Shown here: in pieces, positions 34,099 through 47,366 of the stretch
Layout: each line of letters opens with the position of its first letter
Numbering within the stretch: the first letter of the stretch is position 1
Source: Rattus norvegicus
Taxonomy: Eukaryota > Chordata > Mammalia > Rodentia > Muridae
DNA length: 64,000 nt
Direction of reading: 5' to 3'
Assembly: GCF_036323735.1 (NCBI RefSeq)
Contig: NW_026947400.1
Span: forward strand, 1,441,416 to 1,505,415
Translations under genes and position numbers: made by a program
The notes under the pieces: model-generated
Database searches by the model: none
What the model was told of the DNA's origin: nothing
Seen by the model: the letters and a program-made list of their open reading frames with translations, nothing else

Positions 34099-37000
34099 TG
34101 CAGTTGCCTTTATTATTACTATTATTAACAATTGTATTTCTTTGCATTTCAAATATTGCCCCCTTTCCGGTCCGCCTCTATAATCCCCACCACCACATAC
34201 TCTTCCTCTTTGTCTCTAAGAGCGTGCGTCCCCAACACCCCCAGTCGTTCTTACCTCACCCCTCTAGATTCGCTCTTCTCTGGGACATCAAGCTACTAAG
34301 GACCAACTGCTTCCCCTTCTACTGATGTGAGATGAGGCAATTCTCTGCTACATTTGTAGGGTACCAGAACATGTATATTCAATGGTTGGTGGTTAGGTCC
34401 ATGGGTTCCCTGAGGGGTCTGGTTAATTGATATCGTTGTTCTATCTCTAATAACAATCCCCTTCAGCCCCTTCAGCCCTTCCGCTACATCTTCCATTGGG
34501 ATCTCTAGGTTCAGTTCAATGGTTAGCTGTGAATATCTGCATCTGTCTCAGTCAGGTGTTGGCAAAGCCTCTCAGAGGACAGGCATATCAGACTCCTGTT
34601 TGCAAGCACATATCAGCAGCAGCAACAGTGTCCAGGTTGGTGTCTGCAGATCTCTGGATGGCCTTTCTTTCAGCCTCTGCCCCACTTTCCCCTCTGCATT
34701 TCCATTAGACAGGATAACTCTGAATATATTTGAGATGGGTGAGTGGTCCCATCCTTACACTGGGGGCCATGTCTATCTACTGGAGGTGGTGTCTTCATGT
34801 TAATTTCAGTGTTATTGTTGATGTTGGCCAATGTCATCAGTATTGGGTCCAGGGAACCTGTCGCATTCCTAGTATCTGGTTTATCCTAGAGGTTACCCCC
34901 ATCCTCAACTGTTCCTTCTCTCTATACTAATTTTCCTGGTCCTCTGTTTTTTTCCCTGTTTCTTCCAACATCTTATCCTGATCTCCTATTTTTCTATTTC
35001 ACTCCCCTCTCTCACACAGGGTGATTCCTCCATCTGACTCCCATGAAAATTTTCTTCCCCCTTCTAATTGTTAATGAAGCAATCCCCCTTTGTCCTTTCT
35101 TGTTAAGCTTCAGAGTGCATATGAGTTTATGGTGGATATTATGAGCTCTTGGGCTAATATTCACTTACTAGTGAGGGCATGCTATGTGCATTTATTTGTG
35201 TTTTTGTTATGTCACTCAGGATTATATTTTCTAGTTTCATCCATTTCCCTATGAATTTCATGAAGTCATTCTTTTTAATAGCTGCATACCACACCATTGT
35301 GTAAATGTACCACATTATATCAATCTGTTCCTCTTTTGAGGGACATCTGGGTTCTTTCCAGCTTCTGTCTGTTATAAATAAGGCTGCTCTGAACATAGTG
35401 GAGCACGTGTCCTTGTTGTAGGTTGGAGCAAGTTTTGGGTATATGCCATCAAATGGTACAGCTGGATCCTCAGGTAGTAAATACTATGTTCAATTTTCTG
35501 AAGAAGCTCCAGCCTGGATTCCAGGGTGATTTTAAGAGCTTGTAATTTCCACAGTGAAAGAGTGTTCCTTTCTCTCCACATCCTTGACAGAGACTGTTGT
35601 CACCTGACTTTTTTGACTTAGCCATTCTGACTGGTATGAGGTAGAATTTCAGGATTGTTTTGATTTGCATTTCCCCAATGAGTAAGGATGTTGAACATTT
35701 TTAGGTGCTTCTCATCCATTCAATATTCATCAGTTGAGAATTTTTGTTTAGAACTGTAGCCCAGTATTAAATAGGGTTATTTGATTCTCTGGAGGATAGC
35801 TTATTGAGTTTTTTTGTATATATTGGATATTAGCACTCCATCGGATATAGGATTGGTAAAGATCTTTTCCCAATCTGTTAGTTGCTGTATGGAAGTAATA
35901 ACAGTGTTCTTTGTCTTAGAGAAACTTTGAAATTTTATGAAGATTCATTTTTCAATTTTTGATCTTAGAACAAAAGCCTTTGGTGTTCTATTGAGGAAAT
36001 TTTCCCCAGTACCAATCTGTTTGAGGCTTTCCCCTGCTTTTTATCAATTAGTTTCAGTGTATCTGGTTTTATTTGGAGTTCTTTAATCCAGTTTTACTTG
36101 AGCTTTGTACAAGGAGATAAGAATGGATTGATTTGCATTCTTCTACCTTCTGCCCTTCAGTTGAAACAGCACAATTTTTAAAAAATGCTATCTTTTTTTT
36201 CCACTGTATGGTTTTAGATCCTTTGTTAATTATCAAGTGGCCATAGCTGTGTGGGTTCATTTTTGGGTCTTACATTCTATTCCATTGTTATACCTGACTG
36301 TCTCAATACCAATACAATACAGTTTTTCCTCACCATTGCTCTGTAATACAACTTGAGCTCAGGGATAGCGATTTTCCCAAATGATTTTATTTTTAAGAAT
36401 AGTTTTCTCTATCCTGGGATTTTTTTTATTCCATATAAATTTGCAAACTGCCATTTTTATGTTTGTGAAGAAATCAGTTGTAATGTTGATGGAGATTGCA
36501 TTGAATCTGTAGGTTTCTTTTGGCAAGATGGCCATTTTTACAATATTAAACCTGCCAATACATGAACATGGGAGATCTTTCTAATTTCTGAGATCTTCTT
36601 CAATTTATTTTTTTCAGACAGTTGTGTTCTTGTCATGTATATCTTTCATTTGCTTGGTTAGAGTCACACAGAGGTATTTTATAAGCTTTTTCACTATTGT
36701 CAAGGGTGTCATTTCTGTAATTTCTTTCTCAGCCTATTTCTCTTTTGAGCAGAGGCAGGATACTGATTTGTTTGAATCAATTTTAAACTCTTCCACTCTG
36801 CTATAGCTGTTTATCTGCTTAGAAATTCACTGGTGGAAATTGTCGGGTCACAACATCTGCATATAGTGACATTTTGAAAATTTCCTTTGCAATATGTATC
36901 CCTTTACATCCATTTGTTTTCTGTTTACTCTGGCTAGGGCTTTGAATACTATATTGAAAAGGTAGGGAGAGAGTGGTTATCATTGTCTAGTTCCTGATTG

Positions 37001-38295
37001 TAGTGGGATTGCATTAAGTTTTTCTCCATTTAGTTTGATATTGGCCTCTGGTTTGCTGTATATTGCTTTTATTGAGTTCAGTATGGTCCTTGAATTTCTG
37101 ATCTTTCGAAGACTTGTAACATGAAGGGCTACGTTCTGTAAAATGCTTTCTCAGCATCTAATGAAATGATTGCTTGTTTTGTTTTCTTTGAATTTGTTTT
37201 TATAGTGGGATTAGTTTGATTAGTGATCAGGTTCTGTATATTGAACCATCCCTGTATCTCTGGGATGAAGCCTACTTGATCATGATGGATCATTGTTTTC
37301 AAGTGTTCTTGGATTTGACTAGCAAGAAATTTACTGAGAATTTTTGCAGGGATATTCATGAATAAATTGGTCTGAAATTCTCTTTCTTTTTTCGGTCTTT
37401 GTTTGCTTTAGTTGTAAGCATAATTGTGGCATCAGAGAAGGAATTGCGTAGTGTTCCTTCTATTTCAAGTTTGTGGAATAGTTTGGAGAATATTGGTATT
37501 AGGTATTCTATGAAGGTCTGAGAGAATTCTGTACTAATCCTTTCTGGTCCTGGGATCTTTTGGTTGGGAGACATTTAATGACTGCTTCTACTACTTTACA
37601 AGTTATGGGAGAATTTAGGTGGTTTATCTGATTCTGATTCAACTTTGGTACCTTATATCTCTCTAGAAATTTATCCATTGAATCCTTACATTCCCACTTG
37701 TTAAGTATAGGCTTTTATAGAAGGATCTGATAATTTTTTGAGTTTCCTCACTTTCTTTGGTTATATCTCTATTTCATTTCTGATTTTGTTATTTTTAATT
37801 TGAATATAAGGGATTTACCTATTTCTGGATTTTTCGAAGAGCCAGCTCCTGGTTTTGTTGATTCTTTATATAATTCCTTTCATTTCTACTTGGTTGATTT
37901 CAGTCCTGAGTTTGATTATTTCCTGCTGTCTAGTCTTTGGATTTTTATTGGTTCTGAGATTTCAGGTGTTCTATCAAACTGCTAGTGTATCATAGCTTCT
38001 GTTTGTTTGTGGAGGCTCTCAGAGCTATGAGTTTTCCTCTTGCATTGCTTTTTTGTGTTCCCAAGTTATGCCTTCATTTTCATTAAAATCTGAAATGTCT
38101 TTAATTTTTTTTCTTTATTTCTTCCTTGAACAAGTTCTCATCGAGTAAATCATTCTTCAGCTACCATGTATATGTGGAACTATGGTTGTTTTTGTTGTTA
38201 TTGAATACCATTCTTAGTCTGTAGTGATCTCATAGGATGCATGGGATTAATTCAAACATCTTGTATCTCTTGAGGCCTGTTTTATGATGGATCAG
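34099..38295 (-). mobile_element. 5'-truncated L1 in arm 2, antisense
   Basis: Same element as 7000-11131. It runs on the minus strand from the ORF2 endonuclease end (38295) through reverse transcriptase (37574-37129) to the C-terminal region (35670-35154) and 3' UTR (about 35100-34099). It is broken by multiple stops. It is not interrupted at the point where arm 1 carries a second L1 tail. Confidence 0.88.
37129..37359 (-). pseudogene. L1 ORF2 reverse-transcriptase fragment, antisense
   Basis: A 76-codon piece with 'HHDQVGFIPEIQGWF' and 'SLDAEKAF', the partner of 7949-8176. It is slightly less decayed around the 'GWF' positions than the arm 1 copy. Confidence 0.85.
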
Positions 38296-38705
38296 ATTGT
38301 CAGTTTTTGAGAAGGTACCATGTAAGACTGAGAAGAAAGTGTCAGGATCCATAACAGGACAGGCTAATAACTAGCAGGTGATCATCCTGAGATACACAGC
38401 TTCGGATTATTTTATAATCTACAACTGGTTCTCCCTTATTAAGCAAAGTTGTAAGGGATTCATTTTGGGAAAGTTTACGCTATTAAATGCTATTCCTTTT
38501 GTTATTATTAGACATATATAACAATCATTGAGTAATAGCACACCCCTTTGGAGCAGATCTCTGCAGTCATACGAAGTTTTACTGTCCGTAGTGATACTAT
38601 ACAGGCAAATAGATGAATTCTTTAGTCTTAATAATGATTCTACAATAATTCCTAAAATTATATCAATGGTTATTAATCTCTATTATAGTGGGACTGCTAT
38701 AAGTC

Positions 38706-38807
38706 TCTATATTTTTTTTCTTTTTCTTTTTTTCAGAGCTGGGACTGAACCCAGGGCCTTTCGCTCGCTAGGCAAGTGCTCTACCACTGAGCTAAACCCC
38801 GAACCCG
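38706..38807 (-). mobile_element. ID SINE, antisense, in arm 2 only
   Basis: Read on the minus strand it has the GGGTTCGGGGTTTAGCTCAG start, A box (TAGCTCAGTGG), B box (GGTTCAGTCCC) and an A-rich tail. The target duplication TATAAGTC is perfect at 38698-38705 and 38808-38815. The matching arm 1 site (near 6595) is empty, so this insertion is younger than the duplication. Confidence 0.93.
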
Positions 38808-39125
38808 TATAAGTCCCTTTCTAATAGTCAAAATTGCAGTGACAATTCTGCCGGTGTCCCTGGTGTCAACAGTTAATTTTTCTGAGATAGTAAACAGACT
38901 TTCTCCTACTAAGAACACATTCCATGATGTTGCAATACAGTTATCAAGAGTCATAAAAAGAAAACAAACGATTTGTTGCAGGTGCAAGGACAGTTAATAT
39001 AAGATATTAACTGGGTTTATCTATATATAACATCACTAACAACTATGGTTTTGGATCTTCAGTGAGCCTGTGGAGCTGACACAGGTGATGAATGTTTCGC
39101 CAGATAATTACTCTTGATGGATATT

Positions 39126-41680
39126 GATGTAAAAATTCTCGGTTGTAAATTATGTTTCAATTTATGCTTGATCTTTCATATGAACTTGTGATGAACATTG
39201 TAATATGGGATCATATATTCTTAAAGATGTTTAAGTTCTGAGGAGAAAGAGAAGTCACACAGAAGGACTGAGAGAGAAGGACTGAACTGGAAGGACAGAG
39301 ACAGGTGGACTGACCTGGAGATGGACAGAGCTGAAAAGTCAGCTTTGAGTTAAGGAGAACTGAGCTTAGTAGAACTGAGCCAAAAATATCTGGGCTGAGA
39401 AGAAATGTAGAGAGGAATAATGTAGATATTATAAGTAACATAAGAGGGCAATCTGCAGAATTACAGAGGAGAAGAGGAAAAGAGAAGAAGCTGGAAAGAA
39501 CAGAAGGTGCAGGCAGGTTTCTCCTTACCATGGGACAGAACAGGTCATTTCTTAATAGCAATGCAGGCTTACTCTTATCAAAAGGAACAAGGCTTTTCTC
39601 TTACACACTTGGGTTTAATTCACTTAGCATTAAAAGGGTCGAAGTGATTTTTTTCTTTATGTTATAAAGATTGGACCTCATCATTCTGCACTGGTGCTTG
39701 GTCTCTTGCTCCCTATGCATATGAAAGTAAGGATGTCTGATTAAATATGTAATTACAAGAATGAATGCATATGTGTGTGTGTAAGAGTATAATTGTGAGA
39801 ATGCGTGTAAGTTGGACCCAGCTGATTTTGAGTGGAAATATATAAATGCACGTTTATGGAATTCAGGTGTAAAATTACATGTTTATGCATATTTGGCTAT
39901 GTAAAATACTGACATCATTTGTGATTCAAATATACTAACAATATATCTATACTTACCTTCATTATTATATAAACTACTCATTGAAGAAATTTTAATGGAT
40001 ATATCAAAATTTGTTTATAGGAATGGTACATCAAATATTTCTGTTAATAGTCAAAATCAGGAAATTCTTTCTACATGCATTTTGGTATTTGAATATGGAA
40101 GAAACTGAATGATCTTAGATTTTGTAATAATGTTTATAAATCATTTATTCTTAATGTTTGTTGAAAGAAGGAAGTTATCAATGAATACATATATACAATG
40201 TGCCACACATTACAAAAGCAATGTGCCACACCTTTGTAACATAAATAGAGCAAATTAAATATATAATTTATGAACTAAAGTTGAGCAATCATGTAAAAAA
40301 GCAAAATATATCATAGAGTCTACCTACATTTGGAGTTAAGAGATGATTCATGCTTCTGTGTATTTCTTTCTAGACATCTAAAGAGATAAAATTAGTGTGG
40401 AAAAGGCTAAAACTGCAATTAGTGTGCTTCATGTAGTATACATATTTAAACAATGCTTTTGAAAAAATATACAGTACATATTTTCAAGGATACATATACA
40501 GCATATACAAAAATTCAGTGTCCATAAATTATCAATAACACTCAAGCTACTTTCTCTGGTCTTATTATATTTGAATTGTCAAAGATATACATGTATGTAT
40601 GTATGTATACTCAAACAGGCATACTCACAGACAAACAAACAAACACACACAATACTTCTAAAAATTTAAAACAAATTTGTAAATAATAGTCTTTCAGACA
40701 AAACTAATGAAAAAGGATGAACTAAATTTCCAGTGTAATGTACTCTCAAAAGTGTACTTTCTAGCATATAAAACTTTACCTTATAATTTTTAAAAAAATC
40801 GTACGGGGCCAATATATGTAATCAGATCCCATTTGGACTTATTACTCAGAGTTAAAGTAGAAATTGAAATGAAGTGGGAAAAATATTAAATTACAAGATT
40901 TAGCTATACACTTTCAATTATACAAAAAAATCTGAGAAACAGTGAAATGACACAACATGTAAAATTGCTTTCTATTAAGCATTGATATCTAAGTTTAGTC
41001 TTCATAGTCTATATAAAAGAGAGAACTAAATCTCAAAAGTTTTTTCCGGGCTTAAATACAATTTTCTTGGCTTGTGAATATACCCAGAACCAATCAATAC
41101 AATGAAAATGGATAGATGTTGTGTTACAACAAATAAAACACATTTTGATTATTTATTCAGTATAAATTTATTTTTGTAGCATTTCTTCCTATGTTTCTGT
41201 TGGATATTATATAAATCCTCACTTTGGTGTGGTCAGTGCTTAAATTTAACTGAACATGACTGAATATGTCAATATAGTAGAAATGAATTCTTGGGGCAGA
41301 GAATACCTTTGGGTTAAACCTGGTTATAATGAAATGGTGGTGACAATGAGCACAACTAAATAGAAGGAAAGAAACTGTGGCTTCAGGTACAGGAGTCAAT
41401 ATAAGATTTCACTTTGTAGTGTTGGAAGAATTGTTCCGTGATATCATGAGATTGTGCAGTGAACAGGCCTTTTCTTTATTCCTGTAATGAAAGCAAAAAT
41501 TTGTGGCTTTCAGTTCCTTCAGAGAGCTTGCTACGTGTGCAGATCAATCAGCAACTCGGGAGTAGGGATTTAGGTGTGCAAAATATATTTTTGATACTGA
41601 ATTTCTTCTAGGTACTTTAGGGAGCTAACTTCATAAGATTTGGAATATAATCAGACAAGAGCTTGTTAAAGATGTAGAAA
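39126..41680. other. AT-rich stretch, possible LTR remnant at 39200-39720
   Basis: No gene seen. 39230-39560 is purine-rich with a recurring GGACTGA/GAGCTGA theme, followed by TTATAAAGATTGG and a pyrimidine stretch near 39665-39715. This looks LTR-like, but the family is not identified. The remainder is AT-rich with short simple repeats (ATGT at about 40592-40608, CAAA/CACA at about 40634-40650). Confidence 0.3.
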
Positions 41681-41766
41681 AGCACGGAGTGTGGTGGCAC
41701 AGGCCTTTAATATTAGCACTGGGTAGCAGAAGCAGGCATAACTCTAAGTTCAAGGCCAGCTTGGTC

Positions 41767-41827
<61 letters not shown>

Positions 41828-41890
41828 GGTGAAAGAGATAGTGAGTTCTGGTACTGCCAGGGATATAAAAGAAACAGTGTCACAAAAATT
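41681..41890 (+). mobile_element. B1 SINE with internal (GA)n expansion
   Basis: The B1 landmarks GTGTGGTGGCACAGGCCTTTAAT and CAAGGCCAGCTTGGTCTACA are clear, followed by GAGTTCTGGTACTGCCAGGG and ending in CAGTGTCACAAAAA. About 55 bases of perfect GA repeat (41770-41824) are inserted at the natural ACAGAGTGAG position, an expansion from a short seed. It is diverged from the consensus and so moderately old. Confidence 0.92.
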
Positions 41891-44171
41891 TTCAAGAATA
41901 AGTTCTGTATTATACAGAGAAAATTCTCATTTTATTTTAGTAAGATGTTAACAATTCTTTCTTGATTCTAATGAAATCTCTTAGCTATAAAATAATGTGA
42001 AGGCAACGAAAATGTAAGAAAAGATGTTTTACATCACTATTCCCCTTAAACTATAAGTTGAATTTTTACTAAATAATCCTATGTAAATACACTTTGAAGG
42101 CTTTTCTGTGATTAGCTAAAGGGCATTTACATTGTGAATTAAGAATGATGGATTTCATGCCAATCTTGAATTGTCATCACTAAGGTGTAGAAGCATATTA
42201 AGCATACAAAATCATACATAAAATTTTGCACAATAAAAAATGAGAACCTTTAATTGGTTTTCCTCTAATGTCAACACCTTCTTTTTGTTGGAGTGAAGAT
42301 TGGATGATTTGAACTAATTTTATGAGAAATACCACCTGCTTTCAGAAGATAAGTAACAGAGAAAGATGAGGAAAAACATATGCTAAGGAACAGTGAACTG
42401 GGATAGAGTATTCTATGTAATACATAGAACAATAAATTTGACCCATCTGTTACTGGTAAGGTGGGGACTTCATTACGCACATCTATGTACTTAAAAATGT
42501 TTTCTTTTCCTTCTTAAGTTTGTATGGTTGCTATGAAAACTATGGGTTTTGTGTTAAGATCTTTGCATATTTAATGATAGTTTTGAAATATTAGTGTTAT
42601 AATCAAAAGCCGTGCTTTGTACATACTTTTTAAGCAACAAAAAAGAGAAGTGTCTGCTTGGGTTTTATGAAGAAAGTTACTATGTTAAACATGAATTAAT
42701 TTTTCTGACATATACATTATCTTCATGTACCATGCTTGTTGATGAAATCTTAGCACATAGGAATGAATAGTAACCATCTTAGTATAGTTTCAGGATTTTA
42801 TTGTATCTTGTTTGCCATGTGCCTTTCTATTAAAATGCTATCACTTTTCTAAGTCTCTTAATTTAACTGGAGAGGTTTGCAATATCTCCTATTCTGTTGG
42901 TTATTCATATAATTCGTCTTTGGTGTTGTTATTGAATTTTATGACTAACTTCTTAATATTCTTTATTTTGAAGGTAAAATATATATATACATATACATAT
43001 ATATATATGTAAAATAGTTTATAAAAAGATTATAGTTTTAGTGGAAATATAACTTAGTGATGAACAATTTTATAAGTATTCTCTAAATTATTGAATATTC
43101 TACATTTTATTAGTATAAAAATATTATAAATACCACATCCTTTATTAACTTTAACACACACTGCTCCAGTTAATATAAACACAAATATGTTCGTCATATT
43201 TATCTTTGAAATTTTCTTAGTTTCTTAGTTTCTTAGTTTCTTAGTTTCTTGACTTTTCTATCTGAGCTTTCTCATCGTTTTTCAAAAATAAATCTATTGC
43301 TCTTTTATTGAGAATCATAATGAATATTCATTGATACATAGATATATAATAATGTGACAATATACACAATGGTACTTCATTCTCCCTAGGAAAACTAAAC
43401 CGAGTAAGGTAACAAAGACTTAGAAAGGCAAATACCATGTGTTCTTTTTCAAAGAGATGAAAGAATCTCCTTTTAATATACTTGTATTTATGTGAAGCTG
43501 TGGGTGGTTTGAGTTCACTTAACTGGTATACGTCACAGAGATTAGAGAGATTAGAGAGTAGGGTTTTAAACAGTGTGGTATGGAAGATATTGAGCATGTG
43601 GGATATGAATCTAGAAGTAAGAATAATGAAGAGAGACTAGTATAAGTGGTGAGGGACATAGGGCAGGCGGAAACAAAGAACTGAGGAAGCGAGGATGAGG
43701 GTGATTGTCTACAAACATAACATATGGCAACCTGTTACTTTATAGGTTAGGTTAAAATAAATATTAAAATTTAAAACTAATACCATAATGTTCAATGCTA
43801 TAAACATCATGTTTGAGGAAAAATGCCAGGAAGTGATATCAGAATGAAAATAATATATTTATCTTATTTGATCTTAGTCATATTATCCATAATTACTTGT
43901 TAAAAACATCATTTGTCTGCCAAATTTATGGTACCACTTAAAAATTGCCTGTGATATAATAATTCCTTATGATAGTAGAGAATTTTTATTATTAGGTCAA
44001 TTTTTAAAATCTGTGATTTGATCTTGTTTTAAGTTTCTTTTTACTTAAATTTGGTCCTCATGACATTCACTCATACTAAATTATAATTTTCAATTTTAAC
44101 ATACTACTGTAAAATATGATCAAGAGGGTTGTTGAAATTGCTCAATTATAAGTAATATTATCCATAAACTA
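41891..44171. other. AT-rich non-coding stretch
   Basis: No gene or named repeat is recognisable. It contains a (TA)n-rich tract at 42979-43008 and a short CTTAGTTT tandem repeat at 43214-43250. The open frames here are short, have no visible domains and are judged chance. Confidence 0.5.
43214..43250. repeat. Short tandem repeat (CTTAGTTT)n
   Basis: Between four and five copies of an 8-base unit, nearly perfect. Confidence 0.9.
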
Positions 44172-44621
44172 CAGGACATCCTCCACAAAGCTTAAAGGTA
44201 CAAAGAAGATAAACAAGAAGAATGGCCAAAGTGCATAAGATTGACTCTCACTTAGAATGGGGAATAAAATAGTCTAGGAGGCCGATTGAGGAAAGGAACT
44301 AGATGAGAGATGGAAGGAAGAGGAGAATGGATCCTGTGTGTGCAGGGACAGGAGATAGGACCCGATAGTCATGAGAAAGAAAGGAAATCTTGAACTTAAA
44401 GAGATGAGGAGGTGGGAGAAACCTCCAGGAAGAGAAAGAGACCTGGTATAATGGAGGTACCCAGGAATCAATGGGGTGACCTAAGCTGTGAATTACATTG
44501 GTGATATGAAACATTAAGAGGCCAACTCCCATTGCCTGGAAAGACCAGCAATGGAGGGATAAAGACACAAATACACCCACAAAACCTTCTTCGCAAAATT
44601 TTTCAAGCCTAAAAGAAAATC
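44172..44621 (+). mobile_element. Lx/L1 3' UTR fragment
   Basis: Purine-rich forward sequence (AAACAAGAAGAATGGCCAAAG, GGGGAATAAAATAGTC and G/A-rich tract) matches the same 3' UTR type as 5220-5420 and is typical of Lx elements. It joins array unit D at about 44622. Confidence 0.7.
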
Positions 44622-45069
44622 TGAACCGCATTCTAGGGTCCATATTGTCCTTTGCTTTACTGATGGCTGGTAATTTTTGCTTAAATTAAGGATTTGAGAG
44701 ATTATCATTTGAAGTAGGTATACAATATTTATACTGTTATATTCATGCTTTAGCTGGGCCAACTTTGTTGCCAATATAATTGCAAAAATTAAAATTGGAA
44801 AACAGAATATTTGAGTACACATTCAGTAATATATATAAAGTCTCCTTTCAAAGAATGTACAATAAGAAAATGTAATACAATATTCATTCACCTAAATGTC
44901 TGGAAGGAAAATATTTGACTTTGGGAAACAGAGAAAACCTAGGAACTTGAACTGTATGTCACAGGAATGGAACTGGGAGTGGAATTATTATCCAGAATAA
45001 TCTCCTCCACCCCATGTTCCTAGATCTTTATACCCATGCCAAGCCCCTGACCAACATTCTCTATTCCGA
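44622..45069 (+). repeat. Tandem-array unit D, 3' part only
   Basis: It begins within the unit tail at CATTCTAGGGTCCATATTGTCC and runs to the phase marker of unit E. The upstream three quarters of the unit are missing, replaced by the Lx 3' end. Confidence 0.88.
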
Positions 45070-47203
45070 ACATGTACGTACGAATGAAGCAAAGAGAAGT
45101 CTCCAGCATTAGAGATATATAGTATTTAAAGGTTTCCAGTGTGTCACAAGAGACACTCTTGGAAAGGGAACCCTCAAATCTGGTCAATGTAAAGAAAGCT
45201 GTTCAACAGTTAGATCATGGCAGTTCTCAGTGACATCATCATTAGGTCCTCCCTGAAATATCTCTTGTATCCTGAAGAGCTCTAGCTTTTCTGTGATGTC
45301 ACAAGTGTCATGGTGACAGCAACTGCCTCTTGGATATTCTTTGAAGACCTCTAGGGTTAACTCATTGACCTCTTATTCTGGCTAAACAGCCATTTGTTAG
45401 GGAGATAAAAGAGAAGGAAGCTGGCCTTCTGTCTTTGTATAAAAAAAGGAAGAAATAAATGGTCCATGGGAAAGCTCAGTGAGTCTTGGGTAGGCGTTGA
45501 GTGTTGTATCTGAAGAGATAGCCTTGATCTGAGCCTTACACACATGGGAATACAGAGCTGGGATTCTCTCATTATCATCTGGACTTCCCTGCTTGATATG
45601 GTTTCTGGAATTCAGAGAGTTTATATAATCATTTTCTTCATTCCAAAAGTCAGTTGTTGGGAAGGGCACAGTTGTTCTAGTGAGAGCTCATGTCTTTCAC
45701 TCTTTTTGCCCTGAAGAAAAAGGTCCGAAGAAACAAAGGATAGACAAGTATTGTCTCCTCAGCTCAGTGTAAACGCCTCCATGCTTTGGATTCCTATAGT
45801 GCAGTTTGTGTCTGACACTGATATTTGGGAGAGAAGAGCTTCTAGTTGAGACTTCATCATCTCAGTCTTTCCACTAGTATTACTCTGATTACCATTTCCT
45901 GATAGTTACCCTTTAGATTTCTGAGTCAATATGTGTAATTAGCTGACAGATGTCTTTTCTTTAATTTATTTCATTTTTTTTAAATTTTAGCAAATTTTAT
46001 TGCTTTTTTTATTTGGATATTTCTATATTTGAATTTCAAATTTGATTTTCTTTCCCAGTTTCATGTCCATAAGACCCGTAACTAGTCCCCCTAACATTCT
46101 TCTATAACCTACCTTAGTGAACCTTGATATTACCTTGAACTGAGAGTTAAACCTAGGTTGGACCAGGAACTTCTCCTTCCATTGGTTCCCAACAAGGCCA
46201 TCCACTGCTACATATGCAGTTGGACACATAGGTCTGTCCAAGTACAGTCTTTGAATATTGGTTTAGTACCAGAAAGCTCTGGTTCACTGGCATTGTTGTT
46301 CTTATGGAATTGAAATCCCCTTAAGCTCTTGTAATTCTTTCTCAAAAACTACCAACAAGAGATCCATTTTTGGTTCACTGGTTTGCCAGTAGCATTCTCT
46401 TCTGTATTTGACTTGCTCAAGCTGTGTCTCTCAGGAAAGATGTACATCTGGTTCCAACTATACATTTGGTGGCTCCTACAGCTATGAGGTTAGGTGGAAT
46501 TTTCACATGGATTATGTACACCTAGGTCAAGAATGTAGAATCCACAAATGGCAATTCCAAACACCTCCCTCTTGTTCTTATGAACCTATTGAAGTTGAAG
46601 TTTCCCTGGACATTAAGCCATTCATCTCCCTGCACATCCTCCTGAATTTTATGTTTGTCCTGAAGTAACAACCATGGTAAAACCTCGAAAACCTTCACGT
46701 CTGGTCCTAGAGGAACAGGAAGTTAGATATTAAAGAACTGATGTCTAATGAGACTACTGAACCATATTCTATATTTCATGTTTTCCTTAGCTTTTCTGAT
46801 GTCTGGAAATTTTTGGATAAACTAAGGATTTGGAAGTTCATCATTGGAAGTAGGTACATAATATTTACATTTTTATATTCAACGTTAGGTGGGACCCTTG
46901 GGTTGCCAAAATCATTGCAAAAAAACATGAAATTGGAAAACAGAATTTTTCACTTCACATTCAGGAATATATAAAGTCACCTATCAAGGAATGTACAATG
47001 AGAAACTGTAATGAAATATGAATTCAATTAAAGGATTGTAGGGAAAATGCTGGCCTTTGGGAAACAGAGATAACCTAGGATATTGAACTGTATGTCATAG
47101 TAATGGACCTGGTAATAAAATTATTATCCAGAGGAATCTCTTCCACTCCATATTCCGAGATCTTTTCTACCCATGCAAAGCTCCTGATTATCTTTTCCTT
47201 TCA
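45070..47203 (+). repeat. Tandem-array unit E
   Basis: 2134 bases. It has CRE-like octamers TGACATCA (45231-45238) and TGATGTCA (45294-45301) and TATA box 45438-45447. The short ORF from 45547 starts MGIQSWDSLIIIWTSL and is broken after about 55 codons. The antisense L1 3' UTR remnant runs about 45995-46465 and the TA tract is almost lost here. It is one of the best-preserved copies of the regulatory block. Confidence 0.92.
45231..45447 (+). promoter_or_regulatory. Promoter-like block of unit E (two CRE-like sites plus TATA)
   Basis: TGACATCA (45231-45238) and TGATGTCA (45294-45301) are reverse complements of each other. Each is one C-to-T change, a CpG decay product, from the palindromic CRE TGACGTCA. 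TATAAAAAAA follows at 45438-45447. CRE-plus-TATA promoters are common in male germ-cell genes, but activity here is inference only. Confidence 0.4.
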
Positions 47204-47366
47204 GAGCATGTAACCACTAAGGAAATAAAGAGAAGTTTCTAGCTTTAAAGACATGTAGTATGAAAAGGTTTCCATTGTTTCACAGGAGACAAACCTTGCA
47301 AGGGCACCCTCGAATCTGGTCATTGAAAGGAAAACACTTTAGCAGGTAGGCCATGGCAATTCTCAG

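Larger units (their letters stand above)
31749..39125 (-). repeat. Inverted duplication, arm 2
   Basis: Reverse-complement partner of 6287-13725. Read on the minus strand from 39125 it contains the same single-copy-like sequence, the same truncated L1 (38295-34099), the same unique stretch, the same gene-like segment (33720-32020) and the same L1 3' end (32037-31749). It has an ID insertion at 38706-38807 that arm 1 lacks. It lacks arm 1's L1 tail (9234-9450) and the 11134-11462 segment. Confidence 0.88.
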
